Shown here piece after piece: positions 39,389-46,079 of a DNA stretch of 48,826 nucleotides. The DNA is from an uncultured Bacteroidia bacterium (GTDB lineage: Bacteria; Bacteroidota; Bacteroidia; Bacteroidales; UBA932). The notes below the pieces were generated by a model. It searched no databases. It saw only the letters and a program-made list of their open reading frames with translations, and was not told the origin of the DNA. Numbering within the stretch: the stretch's first letter is position 1; each line of letters opens with the position of its first letter. The stretch is from NCBI GenBank assembly GCA_902785575.1, contig CACZZF010000018.1:1-48826 (forward strand), written 5' to 3'. Position numbers and translations under genes: made by a program.

Positions 39389-41386
39389 CTCGGCAAAATC
39401 TTTAACCGCAACGTTTTTTATCGGGAGACGGGAATTCGATACAGCCTCGGAGAAAGTCTTCAGACAGAGCGGACAAGCGGTCACAATAGTCTCCGGATCT
39501 CCCGCCAGAAGGTTCTCAAGAGAAGATTCAGATATTTTCGCCCTGTCTCTCGTGTCTAGTGTGAGACTACCGAGACTTCCTCCGCAACAGACGCTCTCAT
39601 CATATTCCTTGGCAGCCTTTACCAGCGTTCCAACCTGATCCAGGGCGGCGCGAGGCTCAAAATATACACCACAGCCCCTGCCAAGCTCGCAAGGATCATG
39701 GTAGACGATCTTCTTTTCACTCTTCTCAACCTTGAGTTTCCCGGAAGCGATCAACTCATTGATGAACTGGGTGTAATGGACGACCTTTATTCCCTCAAGA
39801 TGATATTCCTCTTTGAATATCTTATAGCAGATCGGGCAAGACAGCACAAGCGTACCGCAACCTGACCCTTCTATCAGTTTCTTGTTAGCTTCAATCACTT
39901 TAGAAGCGGCTTCGGCCTTGCCGGCAAGCATTAGGGGCCTTCCGCAGCATATTCCTCCATCCCTGTCAGCGAACTCATACTCCACTCCAGCCTCCTTGAA
40001 CACCTTCTCCACCGACTTGATGATCCTAGGCGTCAGGTGCGTCATACATCCTGCAAAGTATAGCACCTTATTATTGGAGACGGTTCCCGGCAGCACCTTT
40101 GGCCGTTCGACCGCCTCGCTTCGCTCGGCCCCACCGCTCGCGTCGCCAAGCGACGCTCCGGTCCCCCCTCTTAACGTGCCGAGGGTGGCAGTGGTCTCAC
40201 CGGCCAAAATGCTGCCGGGAACTGCCAATGGAAGATAGGAGTAGTCATACGGAAGGGTGTCGTTTACTGTGGCTCGCTGGGCACGGCGAAGGGCCGGAGC
40301 GTCGACGCCGACAGGGCACAACGCATGACACTTGTCACACATCAGGCACTTGTCCGCTATAGCGTTGATCTTCTTCTCATTATGCCTTCTTAAAAAGCGG
40401 ATGAAATACACAGAGGAATACTTCAGATTCTTCTTTTGCACATTCATCGGACAAGCATCCAGGCATAGTCCGCAACTCGAGCAAGCGTAGATTTCAGCCT
40501 CAGCTACACCCTTCCGAGGATGGTTGGGCTGGATTCCCGCATTGCGAAGCAAAATCCACAGAACCTCGGTAAGGATATGCATGTAACGGCTAAAGGGCAT
40601 CGCGGCGAAGAACAGGCCCAAACAGATTGAATATGCCCACCAGCATGGAGTGAACCATAGTTTGTCGCCAAACAGGAAATGCCAAAAATGGTTGACACCC
40701 ACCGTGAGGAAACTTCCACCACTCAAGTCAGCGGTGAAACTCTCCGCCAACAACCTGAGAGGGAAGATCAGCCAAAGACTGTACAAGGCAATGCGGTCGG
40801 CCAAGGAAGGTTTCGTCGTGTGCCTCATGCCAAGGACGATAGACCTGAACCTCTTAAAGACAGCCAACGCTATTCCAGAAAGGACATAAAGCAGGAAAAA
40901 GTCCATCAGGAAGAAGAAGAATGAGCCACGCAATGTTGTGTGGCCAGGATTCACCCACACGAAATACCTGTAGAAAATCGGATAGAAGAGTCCTCCTCTG
41001 GTAACATTGAGACGAGCAGGCACGAATAGCGCTACCTCAATGTGCCCCAAAACGATCAGCATAAACCAACCAAAGGCTATCGCCGAGTGCATATAGCCAA
41101 GCAGGGGCTTTCGCATCCAAATCTTGACATGGAAAAGGCAGTCTCCGAAAAGATCCCTCAGGTTCTTGACTATCGTCTTTGGAATAAGAAGGGACTTCCA
41201 GAACTTAATCCTGTCCGCTTTTGGAATAGCGGCCAGCAATCTCACACATCCCACACCTATCCAGCACAACATGAAAGTGATGCCGACTGTGAAAGGGATG
41301 ACAAAATGGCTGTAGCCGGAAGGTATCCTGTCGATCACCTCCGGATCCGCGGCCTGAATGGCGAGCAAATATAACAGAGGTGTCAT
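39374..41386 (-). CDS. Membrane HdrE/HdrD-like fusion (cytochrome b, 2x[4Fe-4S], 2xCCG)
   Basis: A 670-residue electron-transfer protein. Residues 25-285 hold about six membrane helices with His candidates for haem b (His100, His115, His233, His236, His270), as in HdrE, DsrM or NarI. Two [4Fe-4S] motifs follow: Cys302/305/308/312 and Cys347/350/353/357. Then come two CCG domains (Cys480-481 with Cys517/520, Cys600-601 with Cys638/641), which in HdrB/HdrD carry the non-cubane clusters that reduce a disulfide. It should link the membrane quinone pool to a thiol/disulfide-type site. Residues 389-435, between the ferredoxin and first CCG domains, are encoded by a palindromic repeat. The start overlaps the preceding HdrC-like gene by 4 bp. 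Confidence 0.85.
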   Translation of the reverse strand: MTPLLYLLAIQAADPEVIDRIPSGYSHFVIPFTVGITFMLCWIGVGCVRLLAAIPKADRIKFWKSLLIPKTIVKNLRDLFGDCLFHVKIWMRKPLLGYMHSAIAFGWFMLIVLGHIEVALFVPARLNVTRGGLFYPIFYRYFVWVNPGHTTLRGSFFFFLMDFFLLYVLSGIALAVFKRFRSIVLGMRHTTKPSLADRIALYSLWLIFPLRLLAESFTADLSGGSFLTVGVNHFWHFLFGDKLWFTPCWWAYSICLGLFFAAMPFSRYMHILTEVLWILLRNAGIQPNHPRKGVAEAEIYACSSCGLCLDACPMNVQKKNLKYSSVYFIRFLRRHNEKKINAIADKCLMCDKCHALCPVGVDAPALRRAQRATVNDTLPYDYSYLPLAVPGSILAGETTATLGTLRGGTGASLGDASGGAERSEAVERPKVLPGTVSNNKVLYFAGCMTHLTPRIIKSVEKVFKEAGVEYEFADRDGGICCGRPLMLAGKAEAASKVIEANKKLIEGSGCGTLVLSCPICYKIFKEEYHLEGIKVVHYTQFINELIASGKLKVEKSEKKIVYHDPCELGRGCGVYFEPRAALDQVGTLVKAAKEYDESVCCGGSLGSLTLDTRDRAKISESSLENLLAGDPETIVTACPLCLKTFSEAVSNSRLPIKNVAVKDFAEVFCR
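40083..40222. repeat. Palindromic element IR3 inside the HdrE/D-like gene
   Basis: Arms 40083-40105 and 40201-40222 pair as GTTCCCGGCAGCA/TGCTGCCGGGAAC (13 bp) and TTTGGCCG/CGGCCAAA (8 bp), with a small internal loop. The interior contains GAGCGAAGCGAGG on the coding strand (giving E-R-S-E-A) and a perfect inner hairpin GCGTCGC-CAA-GCGACGC (40140-40156). It is in frame and adds about 47 residues. Confidence 0.78.
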
Positions 41387-41712
41387 TTCTTTGAATAAAC
41401 TTTAGTTATCGAAAGGATAAGATGCCTGGTATTTATCCCACGAGGACAAACCATTGAACACTTGCCGCAAAGCTGGCAGGCCTTCAGAGCCTCCAATGCC
41501 TTGTCGTCCTTGGCATTGAACACATCTTCAATGGCCTCCCGGAGACTGGTCGGGGTGAACTGTCCGGCCGTGCATACCGCGGTACAGCTGCCACAAGCCA
41601 TGCAGATCTTGGCATCAGGCTCCATCGCGACTAGTTTCTCGTATTTTTCCCTGTCAAACAGGTCCAGATTAATCCTGGAGCTGGGCACAAGCCCAAAACC
41701 GAAATCTACCAT
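41383..41712 (-). CDS. HdrC-like small [4Fe-4S] ferredoxin subunit
   Basis: A 109-residue protein with two complete [4Fe-4S] motifs: CMACGSCTAVC and CQLCGKCSMVCP. The order and length are like HdrC, which passes electrons between the flavin subunit and the CCG subunit. It overlaps the HdrA-like gene by 7 bp and the membrane fusion by 4 bp, so the three are probably made in fixed ratio. It is the second HdrC-like protein of the operon and is well placed to serve the membrane fusion protein. Confidence 0.85.
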   Translation of the reverse strand: MVDFGFGLVPSSRINLDLFDREKYEKLVAMEPDAKICMACGSCTAVCTAGQFTPTSLREAIEDVFNAKDDKALEALKACQLCGKCSMVCPRGINTRHLILSITKVYSKK

Positions 41713-42761
41713 CTCTCCCTTACAAGTTGCTTGTAATTCTTAGCGTCCGGGAATATCTCCGTCAAATACCTGTCAACCTCCATAGCAGCGGCCCTGGCGT
41801 CAGCCAAGGTCTCGGGAAGAGTCTTGGGCCCAGTAGCGGCCCCAGCCAGGAATATCCCAGGAATAGGACTCCTCTGACCTGCGGCGATTCCGCTCCTGAC
41901 AGCGAAATAACCATCCTCCTCGACCGACATCTCAAGGAGATCACCGATAGCCTTTCCAGAGGCCGAAGGCCGCATTCCGGCCATCAAGACAAGAAGGTCA
42001 AGAGTCACCTTCAACGGTTTGCCAGCCACTGTGTCCTCGGCCTTAACCAGTAGGGTACCATCGTAATTCTCAGATACTTCCGCCACACGGCCACGGATAA
42101 ATCTGACCCCATATTCCTTTTGGGCCTTAAGGTATATATCCTCATAATGCCTTCCGAAAAGACGCAAATCCATGTAGAAACAGAACACCTCCGCGTCAGG
42201 GAAAGCTTGTTTCATCTCGATGGCCTGTTTGACAGCGGTGGCACAGCAGACTTTAGAGCATGACCTGCATCCTGATTTCTCATCCCTGGATCCCACACAA
42301 TGGGCGAATCCTATCTTTCCGGGCTTCTCTATCCTCCTGTCGGACCCGGACTTGAAATAAGCCTCGAGATCAGCGTTGGTCATGACCTGGTCATATATCC
42401 CATAACCATATTCCTCCTTCTTCACGGCATCGAAAAGATCGAAACCGGAAGCCACCAGGACGGCGTCGGACAAGACAGTGATACCGTTCGTCAGCCTGAC
42501 ATTATAAGACTTGTCAAGACGGTTAATCGCTCTCACATCAGTGTCGGTAAAGCATTTTACTCCTTCCGCACCCTTCAGAAGCCTCCCTAGGACCTCCTCC
42601 GCCTGGACGCTGTCAGGGAACAGCCTGTCCCATTTGGCGAGATGGCCTCCCAATTTGGGGGACTTCTCTATGAGGATGACATTATAACCCATCCTCTGTA
42701 GTTGCGCGGAGGCTTCCAGCCCGGCAGGGCCTCCACCGATAATCAAAATATTATTCTTCAT
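41706..42761 (-). CDS. HdrA-like FAD-dependent oxidoreductase
   Basis: A 351-residue flavoprotein: N-terminal FAD-binding ILIIGGGPAGLEASAQL, LGGHLAKW, and a Cys-rich HdrA signature CVGSRDEKSGCRSCSKVCC that can hold a [4Fe-4S] cluster. The C-terminal IPGIFLAGAATGPKTLPETLADARAAA closes the FAD fold. It is much shorter than methanogen HdrA (about 650 residues): the N-terminal extra domain and C-terminal ferredoxin domains are absent, as in QmoA-type proteins. It is the likely electron entry or bifurcation point. The electron donor is not encoded nearby. Confidence 0.85.
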   Translation of the reverse strand: MKNNILIIGGGPAGLEASAQLQRMGYNVILIEKSPKLGGHLAKWDRLFPDSVQAEEVLGRLLKGAEGVKCFTDTDVRAINRLDKSYNVRLTNGITVLSDAVLVASGFDLFDAVKKEEYGYGIYDQVMTNADLEAYFKSGSDRRIEKPGKIGFAHCVGSRDEKSGCRSCSKVCCATAVKQAIEMKQAFPDAEVFCFYMDLRLFGRHYEDIYLKAQKEYGVRFIRGRVAEVSENYDGTLLVKAEDTVAGKPLKVTLDLLVLMAGMRPSASGKAIGDLLEMSVEEDGYFAVRSGIAAGQRSPIPGIFLAGAATGPKTLPETLADARAAAMEVDRYLTEIFPDAKNYKQLVRERW

Positions 42762-42768
42762 ACTCCTA

Positions 42769-43833
42769 TTATTTCAAACATGCGCAAGGAAGAGGCTCGC
42801 CTATATCCTTCCCGTTCTTTCCAAGATATTTCTTTGACGGATCATAAGGGACTCCCATCTTGTCCAGAAGAGGTTCAACACCCACCTGGTGTGTCTGCAG
42901 CCCCAGATCCCAAGGGTCATAACCCATCACAAGACCAGCGACTTCCTCATATGTCAAGGCAGGTATGCCATGGCCATCTTGCCCGTAAGTCTTGCCGGTG
43001 GACTCTGCGATCACATACTGCCACCTGTCCAGAAAATAAGGGCAACCAGGGCAGTTAGTGATGATAAGATCAGGCTTGAAGGGCTCCATGCTCTCGAATT
43101 TCTTATGGGTGTTGGACAGGGAATATCCCCTATTGCCTTTTATGAAATATTGCCGGAAACCGAAACCGCAGCAATGCCTCCTTTCAGGATAGTCCACTAT
43201 TTCTCCTCCCCAAGCCTCGACCATTCCCACGAGGACGTAGGGATATTCAGCGCCACCTACACCCTTTGACGGGAACATCTTGGAATAATGGCAACCAATG
43301 TGCTCCACGACCTTAAGAGGCTCCCCGGTGTGGACATTGACCAACTTCCGGACCGCCTGAGCGGCGATCTGGTTCCTGTATTTATAGATGAGATCGCTGG
43401 CATGTATCAGGAACTTCGGCTTGGCGAATTCCAACTTGCATGACTTCCAAAGGTTCTCACGGATCTTGGCTTCCAGCTCAGGGTACTCCCTCCAGGTTTC
43501 CATCGTCTCGCAATAGAGTCCAAAAGAAGTGATGCAAGAACAGACATAGTTCTCATAACCATTCTTCGCCATCAAGGCGAACTGGCGGGCGATGATAGTC
43601 ATGACCGTCTCCTGAGGGATCGTGTCACTGTGATAGGCTATACCTCCGCAGGTGGTGTGGTGTTCAGTCTCGAATATGTCCTTGCCCAGCTTATTCCTTG
43701 TGATGTCCAGGAAAGTCGCCTCGGAAGCGGGGAAGAAACTCTGCCTGATGCAACTGCGGACATAGAAATAGTGGTCGTCCGGTATCTCTTTCTGGTAATC
43801 TGACCAGATCTTCTGCTTTCCTTCGTATATCAT
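42769..43833 (-). CDS. HdrB-like CCG-domain protein
   Basis: A 354-residue protein resembling HdrB, the subunit with two CCG domains that reduces heterodisulfide in methanogens. The second CCG domain is intact (IGCHYSKMF, HCCGFGFRQ, NCPGCPYF). The first is degenerate: Cys28 is followed by T-T-C-G-G at 60-64 instead of CCG, with Cys99 in YVCSCITSFG further on. So only one standard non-cubane cluster can be predicted. It lies 4 bp after the HdrC-like gene and 7 bp before the HdrA-like gene. Confidence 0.82.
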   Translation of the reverse strand: MIYEGKQKIWSDYQKEIPDDHYFYVRSCIRQSFFPASEATFLDITRNKLGKDIFETEHHTTCGGIAYHSDTIPQETVMTIIARQFALMAKNGYENYVCSCITSFGLYCETMETWREYPELEAKIRENLWKSCKLEFAKPKFLIHASDLIYKYRNQIAAQAVRKLVNVHTGEPLKVVEHIGCHYSKMFPSKGVGGAEYPYVLVGMVEAWGGEIVDYPERRHCCGFGFRQYFIKGNRGYSLSNTHKKFESMEPFKPDLIITNCPGCPYFLDRWQYVIAESTGKTYGQDGHGIPALTYEEVAGLVMGYDPWDLGLQTHQVGVEPLLDKMGVPYDPSKKYLGKNGKDIGEPLPCACLK

Positions 43834-43837
43834 GACA

Positions 43838-44533
43838 TCAATGATTCAAATGTTTGGGATCGCTGTCCGTGTAAATCTTGGCAATGAATTCCTCCTCGGT
43901 AAGCCCCCATTCCGCCGCTTTCTTCTCGCCGGCCTTACGCACATTCTCCATCCTTGCAGTAGCTCCGGTAATATCGAATATCGCCTTCAGTTGGTCAAGG
44001 TCCTCCTGGGGAATACGTCTCATAGCTCCTGTCCCCTTTCCGTCCAGGTTGCCACCAAGCCGCTCGAACAAGTCATCCAGATGCTTCTCCTCCCATTCCC
44101 AGACCCTTCCGGCTTCCGGATGCCCGGCATAGTCGAACCTTCGGGGATAGACACAATAACCATAGTCCAAGACATTGGAGCAAAGGTCTTTAGTGAGCAG
44201 ATATTGCTGACGTCCCTTTTCAGACTCGATAAAATACCCTAACTCAATGGAAAGATTCCGGAGAGACATGATTATCAATCCGGCGGCATTCTTCCTCGGG
44301 CAGCGGGTCACGCAACTCATGCACTCCCCGCAATACCATATCGTGTCGCTCTTCAAGAGTTTCTCTATCTCCTCATCGTCCTTGCTCTGGACAATGTCCA
44401 CAATTCTTCGGGGATCGTAACGGTAGAATTCCGCCGCAGGGCAGATAGCCGTGCAGGTCCCACAGTTGATGCAGGCGTTAAGGCCTTCTTTCAGGCGATA
44501 ATCCTTCATCAAGAGGTCATATAGTTTACCCAT
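43838..44533 (-). CDS. HdrC-like [4Fe-4S] protein
   Basis: A 231-residue iron-sulfur protein. Two cluster motifs, CINCGTCTAICP and CGECMSCVTRCP, sit in the first 100 residues. The rest is a helical tail with no motif I recognise. It is about twice the usual HdrC length because of this tail. Start: ATG 44533 overlaps the marR stop by 8 bp; the longer frame to 44578 would lie inside marR. It is the first structural gene of the operon. Confidence 0.83.
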   Translation of the reverse strand: MGKLYDLLMKDYRLKEGLNACINCGTCTAICPAAEFYRYDPRRIVDIVQSKDDEEIEKLLKSDTIWYCGECMSCVTRCPRKNAAGLIIMSLRNLSIELGYFIESEKGRQQYLLTKDLCSNVLDYGYCVYPRRFDYAGHPEAGRVWEWEEKHLDDLFERLGGNLDGKGTGAMRRIPQEDLDQLKAIFDITGATARMENVRKAGEKKAAEWGLTEEEFIAKIYTDSDPKHLNH

Positions 44534-45014
44534 TATCCTTTTGATTATTAGTTGGATACTTCTGAGCCAGAGCCTCAAGATCGGAGGCCGGATCCATATT
44601 CTTCTCCATTCTGGAGAGGACTTTCACAAAAACCTTCAGGTCTTCTTTAGAGATATCCCCCATAATATCCCTGGCGGATTCATATGCCAAAGTTTCCACC
44701 TTTTCCCTGATCTTCTTGGAATATGGTGTGACCTTAATAAGATTCTGCCTACGGTCAGATGGGTTTGAGACCCTCTGCACAAGTTTCCGGCTCTCAAGAC
44801 CGTCAATCAATTTCACAATGGAGTTCTTGTCCCTCATTGTGATGTCAGCGATCTGCTGCTGGGTCAGAACCCCCTCATCCCAAAGCGTGTCCATCACCAG
44901 GAACTGCTCTGGAGACAGACTGAATCCTCCATTCCGGAAATCCTCCGTAATCCTCTGTTTCATGCTGTTATGAGCGATGTTGAGGAAAAGGAATACCTGT
45001 TTCTCTAGTACCAT
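44526..45014 (-). CDS. MarR family transcriptional regulator
   Basis: A 162-residue winged-helix regulator: the LSPEQFLVMDTLWDEGVLTQQQIADITMRDKNSIVKLIDGLESRKLVQR segment gives the HTH and wing (DRRQNLIKVT). MarR proteins release DNA on binding a small phenolic ligand or on oxidation; a Cys-based switch is unlikely, since no Cys is present. It is the first gene of the Hdr-like operon and overlaps the next gene by 8 bp, so it probably senses the substrate or redox state of that system and controls its own promoter. Confidence 0.9.
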   Translation of the reverse strand: MVLEKQVFLFLNIAHNSMKQRITEDFRNGGFSLSPEQFLVMDTLWDEGVLTQQQIADITMRDKNSIVKLIDGLESRKLVQRVSNPSDRRQNLIKVTPYSKKIREKVETLAYESARDIMGDISKEDLKVFVKVLSRMEKNMDPASDLEALAQKYPTNNQKDNG

Positions 45015-45027
45015 GGTTTATTGTAAG

Positions 45028-45042
45028 CCCTTTTACTAAGGT
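45028..45042. promoter_or_regulatory. Possible MarR operator
   Basis: CCTT and AAGG (within CCCTTTTACTAAGG) form a short imperfect inverted repeat across the predicted transcription start of marR. A repressor bound here would block the operon. The repeat is short, so this is tentative. Confidence 0.3.
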
Positions 45043-45043
45043 G

Positions 45044-45074
45044 CAAAGATAAGTGAATATCCCCTTTTAAACAA
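45044..45074 (-). promoter_or_regulatory. Promoter of the marR-Hdr operon, TTG-N20-TATCTTTG
   Basis: On the minus strand TTG (45074-45072) is followed after 20 nt by TATCTTTG (45051-45044), a full match to the Bacteroidota promoter. The predicted start is near 45037, giving a leader of about 23 nt. Confidence 0.7.
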
Positions 45075-45075
45075 G

Positions 45076-46029
45076 TCAAACGCGGAATTTCTTGTCTTCT
45101 TCTAGCATCCCGAGATAGGAATTGTAACGCTCCGGGGATATTCTTCCTTCATCCACAGCCCGTTTTACGGCACAGTCAGGCTCATGGGTGTGAGTGCAAG
45201 GCGTGAAGCGGCAGCCTTTCATCTCACGAAGCATTTCCGGGAAATAAAGCCCGATTTCCTCTTTCTTCAAATCAACGAGCCCGAAGCCCCTGAGGCCGGG
45301 AGAATCTATGATGAAGCCTCCTGATGAAAGAGGATACATCTCATAGAGAGATGTCGTGTGTTTTCCTTGAAGATGAGCGATAGAGATATCCCCGATCTTT
45401 GGATCAAGATTCGGATCCAAAGCCTTGATAATCGACGACTTCCCTACTCCTGACTCACCAGTGAAAAGACAGATTCTGCTATCTTCCTTAGAGCCGGTCG
45501 CCTCTCTCAAACTCTCTATTCCCTCGCCGGTCAATGCGGAAGTCTCGATGACAGGATATCCCGCACTCTCATAAATACGATGAAAATCAGCGAGTTCTTC
45601 CGGAAACTCCTTCCTGAATATATCTATCTTATTCAGAATAATCGTCGCGGGAATGCCATATACTTCGCAGGTAAGAAGAATCCTGTCCAAAAATTGGAGC
45701 TTGATCTCTGGGAAATAGAGGGTCACAACGATGAAGGCCCTGTCCAGATTGGCTGCGATGACGTGAGACTGGCGTGAAAGATTGGTGGACTTACGAATCA
45801 CATAATTCTTTCTGTCAGCGACTTCCATGATACTGGCAGGATGCGTGAGCGATGGTTCTTCTGAATATTCATAAGTCACGACGTCCCCAACAGCGACCGG
45901 ATTGGTCGCCTCGCTGCCGGAGAGACGGATCTTGCCTTTGAGTACAGCCGGGAAGGGGGCCCATTCAGGGAGCCTCGACAGCAGGAAATGACTTCCCGCA
46001 TTTTTCACGACAGTAGCCTTGCCTCTCAT
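45076..46029 (-). CDS. rsgA: Ribosome small subunit biogenesis GTPase RsgA
   Basis: A 317-residue circularly permuted GTPase that checks 30S subunit maturation. An OB-fold start (MRGKATVVKNAGSHFLL) is followed by G4 ILNKIDIF, G1 FTGESGVGKSSI and G3 DSPGLRGFG, then the zinc knuckle CRFTPCTHTHEPDC. The frame extends to 46047, but a -7 box lies at 46043-46036, and Met 46029 agrees with the family start. It ends about 60 bp before marR. Confidence 0.95.
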   Translation of the reverse strand: MRGKATVVKNAGSHFLLSRLPEWAPFPAVLKGKIRLSGSEATNPVAVGDVVTYEYSEEPSLTHPASIMEVADRKNYVIRKSTNLSRQSHVIAANLDRAFIVVTLYFPEIKLQFLDRILLTCEVYGIPATIILNKIDIFRKEFPEELADFHRIYESAGYPVIETSALTGEGIESLREATGSKEDSRICLFTGESGVGKSSIIKALDPNLDPKIGDISIAHLQGKHTTSLYEMYPLSSGGFIIDSPGLRGFGLVDLKKEEIGLYFPEMLREMKGCRFTPCTHTHEPDCAVKRAVDEGRISPERYNSYLGMLEEDKKFRV

Positions 46030-46035
46030 CGGAGG

Positions 46036-46043
46036 CAAAGATA
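46036..46043 (-). promoter_or_regulatory. -7 box (TATCTTTG) of rsgA
   Basis: TATCTTTG on the minus strand ends 6 nt before the rsgA ATG (46029), implying a leaderless message. The -33 element is not clear. Confidence 0.55.
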
Positions 46044-46079
46044 GCAAATCTATTTCACTTAGTCACACTGAAAGCTCCC

